From NCBI RefSeq assembly GCF_014692495.1, contig NZ_JACOIJ010000021.1:1-63572 (forward strand): a stretch of 63,572 nucleotides of DNA, in the 5' to 3' direction. The notes beneath the pieces are model-generated. The model saw only the letters and a list, made by a program, of their open reading frames with translations, did no database searches and was not told the DNA's origin. Below are positions 1 to 8,550 of the stretch, piece after piece (positions within the stretch are counted from its first letter, which is position 1; the number at the start of each line of letters is the position of its first letter). This DNA comes from Sphingobacterium litopenaei (GTDB lineage Bacteria; Bacteroidota; Bacteroidia; Sphingobacteriales; Sphingobacteriaceae). The position numbers and the translations under genes are program-made.

Positions 1-268
1 TTCGCGGCATGCCATCTCCAATTTACGACTACTATAAATATTGCTAAGGTAGCCGAAAACTAAAACCTTCAATAACATTTGAGGATGATAGCTAGAGGAG
101 CCTTTAATTTTATAGGCAGCCAATAACCCTTGAATATTAATTCGATTGATTACATCATTTAACAATCCGAACAGGATGTGACTTAGATACCAATTCATCC
201 AGGCTTGGAGGAATTGCCATGATCTGGTCTTGAAAATAAGGTTTAAAGATAGGTACTCTTTTGGCCAT
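1..268 (-). pseudogene. IS1182-family transposase, N-terminal fragment, frameshifted
   Basis: Read leftward from the ATG at 268, the translation begins MAKRVPIFKPYFQDQIMAIP and continues to SLDELV, typical of the N-terminus of IS1182-type DDE transposases. The frame ends at a TGA at 155-157. Skipping one A of the run at 158-160 restores the family sequence (DVINRINIQGLL, then SSYHPQMLLKVLVFGYLSNI) up to the window edge. A single-base insertion has therefore broken the gene. Only the first 85 or so residues are inside the window, so I cannot tell whether the rest of the element is present. Confidence 0.8.
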
Positions 269-347
269 AAAAACACGTTGATTACACTATAAATATATGA
301 TAATCAATTGATTAAACCAAATTATGAGGCGTTGAAATCAAAAAAAA

Positions 348-374
348 GAGACTGTCTATTTTTGAGACAGCCTC
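348..374 (-). terminator. Rho-independent terminator of yceI
   Basis: A 10-bp inverted repeat (348-357 with 365-374) is followed, on the minus strand, by seven T (341-347). One position pairs only as G-U in the minus-strand RNA, so the structure favours that strand. It lies 28 bases past the yceI stop. The same sequence resembles the terminal inverted repeats of IS1182-type elements in Bacteroidota, so it could also be the left end of the adjacent broken element. Confidence 0.7.
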
Positions 375-401
375 CATTTTATATTATTGTAGTGTGTGTG
401 T

Positions 402-989
402 TTAGTTCTTCACCACTTCTACATTTATAGTAATCTGTACTTCAGGAGCTACAGCAAATACGCCAGTTGGCAATTTGTCTGCATAGTTAATTCCATAGTC
501 AAATCTATTAATAGAAGTTGTCGCTGTAAAGCCTGCTCTTGTTTTTCCCCAAGGGTCAGTGATGATACCATTATTTTGAACAACATTAAACGTTACTTTT
601 TTCGTTACATCGCGAATTGTCAAATCTCCAGTTAGTATGTATTTTCCATCATTACCTTTTAGTGTAGCATTTGCTAATTTCATAGTAGGAAATTTAGCTG
701 CACTAAAGAAATCATCCGATTTAAGGTGATTGTCACGCATTTCGACACGTGTATCAATACTATTCACATCAATGCTGAAGTTGATTTTTGCATTGTTGAA
801 ATCAGTAGCTGTAGCAGATTCTACATTTCCTTCTAAGGTTTTGAATTGTCCATCTACGAAAGCTATTCCCAAGTGTTTTACTTCAAAACGCGCGTTTGTA
901 TGGGCTGGATCTACAGACCATTTGACTTGCGCTACTGCAATGTTAGTAAAAGCTATAAAAGCTGCTAGAATGTTAAATAATGTTTTCAT
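402..989 (-). CDS. yceI: YceI family periplasmic lipocalin-like protein
   Basis: 195 residues. An N-terminal signal peptide (MKTLFNILAAF, cleavage near AVAQ) is followed by the YceI domain, starting KWSVDPAHTNARFEVKHLG and ending in the barrel strands around INRFDYGINY. YceI proteins are periplasmic lipocalin-fold barrels that bind long isoprenoid or similar lipids; the ligand here is unknown. I chose the ATG at 989 over one seven codons upstream because it places the signal peptide at the very N-terminus. The gene stands alone with its own terminator. Confidence 0.88.
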   Translation of the reverse strand: MKTLFNILAAFIAFTNIAVAQVKWSVDPAHTNARFEVKHLGIAFVDGQFKTLEGNVESATATDFNNAKINFSIDVNSIDTRVEMRDNHLKSDDFFSAAKFPTMKLANATLKGNDGKYILTGDLTIRDVTKKVTFNVVQNNGIITDPWGKTRAGFTATTSINRFDYGINYADKLPTGVFAVAPEVQITINVEVVKN

Positions 990-1085
990 ATGTTTCTTAT
1001 TTAAGCACAAAGTTGACTAATTAAGTTAGTTGAAAACTTAATCTATATTAAGAAATACAAATAATCTGGTGGTTTAATTTTTTAT

Positions 1086-2204
1086 TTAATCAATTCCTTC
1101 CCACCAATTCGGAAGTTTAACATAATTATCTAACGACACTACTTGTCCAATTTTTGGCGTAACGATAGGGTAGTTGTTTTCTTCAGCAGCTTTAGCTACA
1201 CGAATCAATGAATCATCCCATTCATGCATGGCTAAAGCGAATTTAGACGAGTGAACGGGCATAGTATATTTTGCTTTCAATTCATTGGCTGCTGTAATGA
1301 CCTCTTCTGGCATCATATGAATGTATTTCCACATTTGATTATATTGTCCATTTTCAAGAATAGCATAATCAAATGGTCCATATTGTTCGCCGATTTCCTT
1401 AAAATGTTTGCCATATCCACTGTCTCCGCCAATATAAATTTTCTTAGTGATAGAGTGTAATATAAAAGAAGACCACAAAGTGGTATTACGGGTGAATGTA
1501 CGACCCGAAAAATGGCGTGCAGTGGCTGATGTAAATTTAAATCCATCAACGTAAGCCTCTTCTCCCCAATAGAGTTCTGTGATTTTTTCGGTCGGAAAGC
1601 CCCATTTTTCAAGATGCGCTGCCACACCTAATCCTGTCACAATATGTTTTACTCTTTGTTGAATAGCTTTGAAAGTATTATAATCTAAATGGTCCCAATG
1701 ATCATGTGTGATTACTAAAATATCAATTTCGGGCATATCCTCAGGTTGATAAACATATTCCATCGGAAAAGCTTTCGCACTAATACGAACGGGAGAGGCA
1801 TATTCACTTAATACAGGGTCTACAAGAATCTTTTTCCCATCCAATTGCAGCAAATAAGATGAATGTCCAAACCATACATACAAATTGCTATCAATAGGAA
1901 GATTTTTAAGATCAGTTTTTATTACAGGAAGAGGATTGGAAGGGCTATTTCTAACTTTTTTCTCAAAAAAGAACTTACGAAGCATTTTGCTGTAGGAAGC
2001 ATCTTCTGCTAAAGCTGGCGTATTTTCAAGATTATCGAATGCGCCATTTTTATAATTGGGTGATTTTTGCATTCGCTCAAGTCTAGCTCCTGCAGCATTG
2101 ATGCCAAAACGATCCGAGCGCATATATAACATTCCTCCAATTAAAGTAATTAGAAGAATAACCAATAAAATTTGCATAGTTTTTTTGAAGATTTTTCTTG
2201 CCAT
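1086..2204 (-). CDS. MBL-fold metallohydrolase, NAPE-PLD/UlaG-like, membrane anchored
   Basis: 372 residues. Residues about 9-28 form one hydrophobic helix, a membrane anchor or uncleaved signal. The beta-lactamase-fold domain follows: WFGHSSYLLQLDGK, the zinc motif HDHWDHLDY, GGDSGYGKHF, and a late histidine in MPVHSSKF. This order matches the NAPE-PLD/UlaG-like branch, hydrolases acting on phosphodiesters or lactones. The substrate cannot be read from sequence. It is a single gene between yceI and the GntR regulator, in the same orientation as both. Confidence 0.85.
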   Translation of the reverse strand: MARKIFKKTMQILLVILLITLIGGMLYMRSDRFGINAAGARLERMQKSPNYKNGAFDNLENTPALAEDASYSKMLRKFFFEKKVRNSPSNPLPVIKTDLKNLPIDSNLYVWFGHSSYLLQLDGKKILVDPVLSEYASPVRISAKAFPMEYVYQPEDMPEIDILVITHDHWDHLDYNTFKAIQQRVKHIVTGLGVAAHLEKWGFPTEKITELYWGEEAYVDGFKFTSATARHFSGRTFTRNTTLWSSFILHSITKKIYIGGDSGYGKHFKEIGEQYGPFDYAILENGQYNQMWKYIHMMPEEVITAANELKAKYTMPVHSSKFALAMHEWDDSLIRVAKAAEENNYPIVTPKIGQVVSLDNYVKLPNWWEGID

Positions 2205-2294
2205 AATTTTTTCTAAAATACTGCTATTTATTTAATTAGAAAGTCATATTACGGTAGTTCAAAAGCTCCTGAAATGAAGGGGAAATGTAGAAAA

Positions 2295-2330
2295 AAATCA
2301 AAGCCATGAAACTATTCATGGCTTTGATTT
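2295..2330 (-). terminator. Terminator of the GntR regulator gene
   Basis: A perfect 16-bp inverted repeat (2295-2310 with 2315-2330) with a 4-base loop, flanked by A and T runs. It begins 2 bases past the stop of the minus-strand regulator gene. The U-tract on the minus strand makes it a strong intrinsic terminator. Confidence 0.85.
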
Positions 2331-2331
2331 T

Positions 2332-3045
2332 TTAATTTAAAATACGAGCAAAATGGTTGTTTAGGTGAGTTCGGATTGCTTTTCTATAAGCATCAGCATC
2401 TCGTAGTTTAAGAATGTCAACTAATTCTTTGTGCGAGATAAATTCTCCTTCCATAATGGGTTTGTCCAGGATGCCGGACTGGTGTACATATTGAAAAATA
2501 GGAATCAGAAGCTCCTGAAGTTCGAGTAACATGCTATTGCCTGAAATCTCATAGAGTTTTCCGTGAAACTTCTTTTCATCTTCAATACTCCAAGGCAGGG
2601 CTGCATCTCCAGAAACAATTTCTTCTGTGATGGATTCCAGCTCCTTTATATCTTCTTCGGTAATATTATTAATGATAAAATCCGCAATTCCCACTTCTAG
2701 GGCAAGACGTAATTCGAATAAATCCTTTAATGTACCCTCATCTAACAAAGAAGGATGAAATATTTTTTTGAAAGAACGCAATACATCTGGATTGGTCAGG
2801 ACCGCACCTTTATGCTTTTTAGATTCAATAAGACCTATACTTTTTAATCGCAATAATGCTTCACGAATGACAGTTCTACTTACACCCAATTTTTCAGTTA
2901 GTTCCAATTCCTTTGGAAGACTATCACCAATTTTGAGTTTATTAATCTTTATATATTCTATAATAGATTTTTCCGCTTTGTCTACTAAACTGGAGGTGTC
3001 AATATAACTAAACACTGCCATGGACTCATTTAAAGCCTCGTTCAT
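2332..3045 (-). CDS. GntR/FadR-family regulator of the sialic acid operon (NanR-like role)
   Basis: 237 residues. The N-terminal winged helix-turn-helix (about residues 25-90, with LGVSRTVIREALLRL as recognition helix) is followed by an all-helical FCD ligand-binding domain containing the usual Asp/His metal-ligand pattern (FELRLALE, EDEKKFHGKLYE, ISHKELVDIL). It is transcribed away from nanA across a 151-bp intergenic region holding two inverted repeats of FadR-operator type, so it most likely represses the nan operon and itself. The effector (sialic acid or a ManNAc derivative) is inferred from neighbours only. Confidence 0.85.
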   Translation of the reverse strand: MNEALNESMAVFSYIDTSSLVDKAEKSIIEYIKINKLKIGDSLPKELELTEKLGVSRTVIREALLRLKSIGLIESKKHKGAVLTNPDVLRSFKKIFHPSLLDEGTLKDLFELRLALEVGIADFIINNITEEDIKELESITEEIVSGDAALPWSIEDEKKFHGKLYEISGNSMLLELQELLIPIFQYVHQSGILDKPIMEGEFISHKELVDILKLRDADAYRKAIRTHLNNHFARILN

Positions 3046-3112
3046 ATTAGTTTATAATTTTATATCGACAAATATAGTAAATGAAATTAATATTTGCGTT
3101 TGTTATTTGTGT

Positions 3113-3171
3113 TATGTCTAACATATTTGGTAAATGAATATTAATTTACTACATTTGTTATGTCATACATA
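3113..3171. promoter_or_regulatory. Two operator half-palindrome pairs for the GntR regulator
   Basis: TATGTCTAACATA at 3113-3125 and TATGTCATACATA at 3159-3171 share the form TATGT-N3-ACATA with centres 46 bp apart. FadR-type GntR proteins bind short palindromes with a TGT...ACA core. The first copy abuts the -33 box of the nanA promoter and the second covers the expected transcription start, a natural repressor arrangement. Assignment to the adjacent regulator is inferred from position. Confidence 0.7.
3126..3157 (+). promoter_or_regulatory. Bacteroidota-type promoter of the nan operon
   Basis: TTTG at 3126-3129, a 20-base spacer, and TACATTTG at 3150-3157 match the -33 TTTG / -7 TANNTTTG consensus exactly. 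The start of transcription would be near 3163, inside the second operator and about 34 bases before the nanA ATG. On the opposite strand a -7-like TATATTTG (3069-3076) could serve the regulator gene, but no matching -33 box is visible. Confidence 0.7.
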
Positions 3172-3196
3172 ATGATATTTATCCGAAAACTAAATT

Positions 3197-4132
3197 ATGA
3201 ATTATAAGAAAATTGATGGCTTAATAGCTGCTCCCTTCACACCTTTTGACGAAACGGGTGAACTTAATCTAGATATCATTCCAGCATATTATCAATTATT
3301 GAAAACTAACCGCGTGAAAGGTGCTTTTATATGTGGTTCTACTGGTGAAGGAGTTTCTTTGACTTTTGCGGAGAAAGTAGAAGTGCTTAAAGCCTGGGGA
3401 ACAATCACTAAAGAAGATCCAGATTTTACATTGATCATGTTTTTAGGCGGAACTAATATAAAAGAATGTAAAGAATTGGCAAAGATTTCGGAAGAAGTAG
3501 GAGCCGATGCTATTTCTTTCACTTCACCTTTTTATTTCAAGCCAGCTGATGTAGTTCAATTAGCTAAATGCTGTAAGGAAATTGCTGCAGTTGCTCCTCG
3601 TACCGCTTTCTATTACTATCATATTCCCGTGTTAACGGGAGGGAATTATTCGATGTATGATTTGTTGCAGGAAATAGACGGTAAAATCCCAACTTTCTCA
3701 GGTATTAAATATACACATGAAGATTTTATGGATTTCTTATCGTGCATGAATTACCAAAATGGTAAATACAATATGCTGTGGGGAAGGGATGAAAATATGT
3801 TATCTTCTCTAGTTTTAGGTTGTAAAGGTGCTGTAGGTAGTACCTATAATTATGCTGCGCCCTTATATCATGATTTGATTCAAGCCTATCAACAAGGTGA
3901 TTTGGATAAAGCGAATGTCTTGCAACAAAAATCAATTGATATGATTCGCTTACTTGGTAAATATGGAGGAATCGCGACAGGGAAAGCCTATATGAAATTA
4001 GTAGAAATGGATTGTGGAGAGTTTAGATTACCCGTTTCCAATATGAGTAGCGATTCTTTCGAAAAATTCAAACAAGATGTCGCATCTTTAGGTTTTGAAA
4101 ACTTCAAATCTACCTTAAATGTATGTGTCTAA
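3197..4132 (+). CDS. nanA: N-acetylneuraminate lyase (DHDPS superfamily)
   Basis: 311 residues, a class I aldolase TIM barrel. It would cleave N-acetylneuraminate to N-acetylmannosamine and pyruvate. GSTGEG near residue 48 is the carboxylate-binding loop, the YYYHIP motif at 139-144 carries the catalytic Tyr, and Lys171 in GIKYTHED is the Schiff-base lysine. YYYH and GIKYT are typical of sialic acid lyases rather than dihydrodipicolinate synthases. It is the first gene of the operon; its end overlaps nanM by 14 bases, so translation is probably coupled. Confidence 0.9.
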   Translation: MNYKKIDGLIAAPFTPFDETGELNLDIIPAYYQLLKTNRVKGAFICGSTGEGVSLTFAEKVEVLKAWGTITKEDPDFTLIMFLGGTNIKECKELAKISEEVGADAISFTSPFYFKPADVVQLAKCCKEIAAVAPRTAFYYYHIPVLTGGNYSMYDLLQEIDGKIPTFSGIKYTHEDFMDFLSCMNYQNGKYNMLWGRDENMLSSLVLGCKGAVGSTYNYAAPLYHDLIQAYQQGDLDKANVLQQKSIDMIRLLGKYGGIATGKAYMKLVEMDCGEFRLPVSNMSSDSFEKFKQDVASLGFENFKSTLNVCV

Positions 4133-5240
4133 AATTTTTCTTTTCAGTATAGTTTTATCCTCTTGTTCTATGTCTGAACCCGAATTGAAAATAGATTGGT
4201 CTGTTGGTGGAATACTTCCAGCAACTGGCGAGAGGTATCATCCTGGTGTAGCAGGACCAGTTTCGGGGATTGCTGAAGATGTATTAGTAGTTGCTGGTGG
4301 CGCTAATTTTCCGAATGGTATGCCTTGGGAGGGAGGAGCGAAGCAGTACACTAAAGAGTCATACCATTATTCCATAGCTAATACTCATTTGAAATTAAAG
4401 CAGACTGAAGTATTCGAAGATAGTTTAGCTTATAGTGCTAATGTCACTGTTGGGAAGGTATTTTATTCTATAGGTGGTGAAAGAATGGGGCAAGCCACAG
4501 CTGATGTATTCTGTTATTTAATGAAAGGTAATAAATTGCATCGTAAAGCTTTATCCTTTTTACCAGAAGCTTTGACGAATGGTGCTGCCACGCAGGTTGG
4601 AGATTATATTTATTTTGTAGGTGGAGAGAATGCTGATAAAGTTTCCGATAAAATATATCGATTAAATATTAAATCTTCAAAGTATGCCAATTGGGAGGAA
4701 TATGCGAGCTTACCTTGTGCAGTATCACATGCTGTGGTGGTAAGTGATGGAGATTCTCGTATTTATATTGCAGGAGGGCGCAAGCGTAATTTGAATTCAA
4801 AAAGTAAAATTTATAATGCGTTGTATGAATTACAAATTGAAACAAATAAAATTACGAATGTAGACACATTACCAGAAGCGATAGCGGCAGGCGTTGGTGT
4901 TTTTTATAAAGGAAATATCATTCTTATTGGTGGGGATAATGCAAAAACATTTCATAGGGTAGAAGAACTTATTGGTGCTATTAATTTAGAAGTGGATGAA
5001 ACTAAAAAAGCTGATTTAATACGTAAAAAAAATGCAATTCAAAGTTCGCATCCCGGATTTGTACATGATGTTTGGATTTATGATATAAAAACCAAAAGTT
5101 GGAAAAAAACGGATCCTATCAAAGGTGCAAGTCCTGTAACTACTACTGCTATTTTGAAGGATGATTTGATAATTATACCAAGTGGAGAAATAAGGGCTGG
5201 AGTACGGACGGATCAAATCTTAATCGGCAAAATAAAATAA
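4119..5240 (+). CDS. nanM: N-acetylneuraminate epimerase/mutarotase, Kelch-repeat lipoprotein
   Basis: 373 residues. The N-terminus is a lipoprotein signal (FLFSIVLSSC, lipobox LSSC), placing the protein outside the inner membrane. The rest is a six-bladed Kelch-type propeller with repeated VVAGGANFPNG, YSIGGERM, YFVGGEN, YIAGGRK and ILIGGDN blades, as in cyclically permuted mutarotases of the NanM/YjhT family. It would equilibrate sialic acid anomers after release. It overlaps nanA and lies 21 bases before nanT. Confidence 0.85.
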   Translation: MYVSKIFLFSIVLSSCSMSEPELKIDWSVGGILPATGERYHPGVAGPVSGIAEDVLVVAGGANFPNGMPWEGGAKQYTKESYHYSIANTHLKLKQTEVFEDSLAYSANVTVGKVFYSIGGERMGQATADVFCYLMKGNKLHRKALSFLPEALTNGAATQVGDYIYFVGGENADKVSDKIYRLNIKSSKYANWEEYASLPCAVSHAVVVSDGDSRIYIAGGRKRNLNSKSKIYNALYELQIETNKITNVDTLPEAIAAGVGVFYKGNIILIGGDNAKTFHRVEELIGAINLEVDETKKADLIRKKNAIQSSHPGFVHDVWIYDIKTKSWKKTDPIKGASPVTTTAILKDDLIIIPSGEIRAGVRTDQILIGKIK

Positions 5241-5261
5241 CCTATAACCAACATCTAAATT

Positions 5262-6488
5262 ATGAAAAACAGCAAAATATATCCTTGGATCGTAGTAGGT
5301 CTATTGTGGTTTGTTGCCTTGTTGAATTACATGGATAGGCAAATATTATCCACGATGCGTCCTGCGATGGCTTTGGATATTAAATCTTTAGAAAGTGCTG
5401 CGATATTTGGGAATCTAATGGCTATTTTCCTTTGGATATATGGTTGTATGAGCCCTATAGCTGGGATATTGGCGGATAAGATAAATCGTAAATGGTTAAT
5501 CATTTCGAGTTTATTTGTATGGTCTGGAGTCACACTAACTATGGGCTATGCTACCTCGTATGAGCAATTGTACTTTTTGCGCGCTGTGATGGGAGTTAGT
5601 GAAGCTATTTATATTCCAGCAGCACTTTCATTGATAGCTGATTATCATTCGGACAAGACGCGGTCTTTGGCTGTGGGAATACATATGACAGGATTATACT
5701 TTGGTCAGGCATTGGGCGGCTTTGGCGCCACCGTTGCGTCGAGTTTATCGTGGCAGAATACATTCATTATTTTCGGGTTTATAGGAATAGCCTATGCTTT
5801 AATCTTAAGTTTTACTTTATTTGAAACAACAGAAAGAGCTCAGCCTGTAAAAGAATTCCAAGAGAGGGTTCCAATTTTCAAAGGTATAACTGTTCTTTTT
5901 GGAAATATTGCCTTTTGGGTAATCCTATTATATTTCGCTGTGCCAAGTTTACCAGGTTGGGCAACTAAAAACTGGCTCCCTACTTTGTTTGCTGAAAATC
6001 TAAATATTCCCATGGAAAAGGCTGGTCCACTGTCTACCATTACTATCGCATTTTCTTCTTTGCTAGGTGTAATTTTTGGTGGTATTATTTCGGATAAATG
6101 GGTTCAAAAAAATATAAAAGGGCGCGTTTATACTAGTGCCATTGGTTTAGCTTTGACTATTCCTGCAGTCATTTTGATTGGATATGGTAGTACTATTTAT
6201 GCGATTGTAGGTGCGGGACTAATCTTTGGATTTGGATTTGGAATGTTTGACGCGAACAATATGCCTATTCTTTGTCAATTTGTAACTTCTAAATATCGCG
6301 CTACGGCTTATGGTATTATGAATATGGTGGGTGTATTTGCAGGTGCTTATATTACCAATTTATTAGGAGCTTCTGCAGATAAAGGCGACTTGGGGACAGA
6401 TTTTGCACTATTAGCTATTATTGTGTTGATGGTATTAATAATTCAATTAGCAGTTTTAAGACCAAAATATAATGAAAAACCTGTTTAA
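5262..6488 (+). CDS. nanT: MFS sialic acid transporter
   Basis: 408 residues with about twelve hydrophobic segments and the MFS signature loop after helix 2 (GILADKINRKW) and its equivalent in the second half (GGIISDKWVQKN). The opening WFVALLNYMDRQILSTMRP is typical of the hexuronate/sialate (ACS-like) branch of the superfamily. Position between nanM and nanS supports uptake of N-acetylneuraminate across the inner membrane. The 3' end overlaps nanS by 17 bases. Confidence 0.82.
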   Translation: MKNSKIYPWIVVGLLWFVALLNYMDRQILSTMRPAMALDIKSLESAAIFGNLMAIFLWIYGCMSPIAGILADKINRKWLIISSLFVWSGVTLTMGYATSYEQLYFLRAVMGVSEAIYIPAALSLIADYHSDKTRSLAVGIHMTGLYFGQALGGFGATVASSLSWQNTFIIFGFIGIAYALILSFTLFETTERAQPVKEFQERVPIFKGITVLFGNIAFWVILLYFAVPSLPGWATKNWLPTLFAENLNIPMEKAGPLSTITIAFSSLLGVIFGGIISDKWVQKNIKGRVYTSAIGLALTIPAVILIGYGSTIYAIVGAGLIFGFGFGMFDANNMPILCQFVTSKYRATAYGIMNMVGVFAGAYITNLLGASADKGDLGTDFALLAIIVLMVLIIQLAVLRPKYNEKPV

Positions 6489-8541
6489 GAGTTTCTCTTT
6501 TATATGTCTATTATTTATCGTCTTGCAAGTTTCTGCAAAGAAGCGAGTAGCATGTATTGGAGATTCGGTTACCAAAGGATATGGAATTCAAGACTCGAGT
6601 AAAAGTTATCCTTCGCAATTACAACAATTATTGGGGGATGAATTTGTGGTAGGAAATTTTGGGCATTTAGGAGCCACGTTATTACGAAAGGGGCATAATC
6701 CTTATCACAAAACACAAGCTTATAAAGATGCTTTAGCCTTTAAGCCGGATATAATTGTCGTTGCTTTAGGTTTGAATGATACAGATCCTAGGAATTGGCC
6801 TAATTACAAGAATGAATTTTTGGGGGATTATAGCAATTTAATTGATGATTTTAAGAAAGTAAATCCCCAATTAGAAGTATTCGTCTGTAAGATGACTCCG
6901 ATCTTTAGTGGTCATCGTCGTTTCTTGTCAGGCACGAGAGATTGGTTTGATCAGATACAAACATTGATTCCTGGAATTGCGATAGCTAATTGCGCAAAGC
7001 TGATAGATAATCATGCAATTCTAGCATCACGGATTGATTTATTTGATGATTACTTACATCCCAATGCAAGGGGAGCAGAAATGCTTGCGAAGAATGTTTC
7101 TTTGTATTTAAACCCTATTACACAGCCGTTATCTTTACATGAGACTTTGGGGAATCATATGGTGTTTCAACGCCATGTTGTGAATAAATTAAAAGGTAAA
7201 TCTTCAGCAGGTCAAAAAATCCATGTTAAGTTTAATTCGAAAACCTTTACTACTATAGCTAGTGATTTAGGGAATTGGGAAGTTGAAATTCCTGCACAGT
7301 CTGCAGGCGGTCCCTATACCATTGATATAACTACTTCAAAGGAAATAATAAGTTTAAGTGATGTGTTATTTGGGGATGTATATTTGTCATCAGGTCAGTC
7401 TAATATGGTTTTTCATTTGCGTGCAGCTTTAAGAGCTGATACTATAATACATCAAACAGACTCATTTGAAAAAATCAGAATTTTTAAGAATAAAAATTTA
7501 GTTGAAACTTATAATACAACATGGGATTCCCACACTTTGGATAAAGTAAACGAGTTGGAATATTTCACTGGACAGTGGCAAAAATCTACTCAAGAATCCG
7601 TAGCAGAATTCTCAGCAATAGCGTATATGACAGCTGTAGAATTGTACAAATCGCAAGGTGTTCCTATTGGTATCATTGATATTTCAGTCGGAGGTTCGAA
7701 TACTGAATCATGGATTCCTAGAACAGTTTTAGAACACGATAACCTGTTAGCGACATACATTCATACTTGGAAAACTTCGGACTTCGTCCAAGATTTTTGT
7801 CGTGAGCGTGGGGCGAAAAATATTGCACAATCTGTAGTAAAACATCAGCGTCATCCATATGATCCTTCTTACAATTTCGAGGCAGGCTTGTCAAAATGGC
7901 TGGATACGAAGGTGAAAGGTATATTGTGGTATCAAGGTGAAAGCAATGCACATAATATTGAACATCATGAATATGTTTTCAAGGTTATGGTCGATTCTTG
8001 GCGAAAAGCTTTTAAAGCAGACCTACCTTTCTATTTTGTTCAATTATCAAGTATCAATAGACCTTCTTGGCCAGATTTTAGAGATTCGCAACGCAGATTG
8101 TCTAATGCTATTCCCCATGTATACATGGCAGTATCTTCGGATGTCGGACATCCTACTGATGTACATCCTATGAATAAGTTAATTGTGGGGAAGAGGTTGG
8201 CTGATTTGATCAGACAACATAGTTATAAGGAAAATATTATTGCTGATTCTCCTCAACCAATTACTTACAAAAAAGATAAGAATAAGCTTGTTGTAGAATT
8301 TAATAACTGTAAGAGTTTAAGAACAATCGATGGTAAGTCCATTTCTGAACTTCAATATGTCACGTACATGGGGGAAATAGTAGAAGTGAACCATGCTAAA
8401 ATAGAACAAAACTGCATTGTCATTCCCATAGATTCTCGCTTGATTAAATATATACAATATGGATATAAACCTTATAGTGAGGGAAATTTAATTAGCGATT
8501 CGGGAGTACCTGTTTCTACATTTAGTTTAAAAATCGATTAA
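6472..8541 (+). CDS. nanS: Two-domain sialate O-acetylesterase (SGNH plus SIAE domains)
   Basis: 689 residues with a signal peptide (1-22). Domain 1 (about 25-220) is an SGNH/GDSL hydrolase: ACIGDSVTKGYG with Ser32, LGLNDTD, and the DDYLHPN Asp-His block. Domain 2 (about 230-689) is a sialate O-acetylesterase: SSGQSNM with Ser310, then WYQGESNA at 486-493 and DVGHPTDVHP. It would remove O-acetyl esters from sialic acid before sialidase or lyase action. From memory, Tannerella forsythia NanS has a similar dual-esterase build. Overlap with nanT indicates coupled expression. Confidence 0.85.
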   Translation: MKNLFKSFSFICLLFIVLQVSAKKRVACIGDSVTKGYGIQDSSKSYPSQLQQLLGDEFVVGNFGHLGATLLRKGHNPYHKTQAYKDALAFKPDIIVVALGLNDTDPRNWPNYKNEFLGDYSNLIDDFKKVNPQLEVFVCKMTPIFSGHRRFLSGTRDWFDQIQTLIPGIAIANCAKLIDNHAILASRIDLFDDYLHPNARGAEMLAKNVSLYLNPITQPLSLHETLGNHMVFQRHVVNKLKGKSSAGQKIHVKFNSKTFTTIASDLGNWEVEIPAQSAGGPYTIDITTSKEIISLSDVLFGDVYLSSGQSNMVFHLRAALRADTIIHQTDSFEKIRIFKNKNLVETYNTTWDSHTLDKVNELEYFTGQWQKSTQESVAEFSAIAYMTAVELYKSQGVPIGIIDISVGGSNTESWIPRTVLEHDNLLATYIHTWKTSDFVQDFCRERGAKNIAQSVVKHQRHPYDPSYNFEAGLSKWLDTKVKGILWYQGESNAHNIEHHEYVFKVMVDSWRKAFKADLPFYFVQLSSINRPSWPDFRDSQRRLSNAIPHVYMAVSSDVGHPTDVHPMNKLIVGKRLADLIRQHSYKENIIADSPQPITYKKDKNKLVVEFNNCKSLRTIDGKSISELQYVTYMGEIVEVNHAKIEQNCIVIPIDSRLIKYIQYGYKPYSEGNLISDSGVPVSTFSLKID

Positions 8542-8550
8542 GATAGAATT

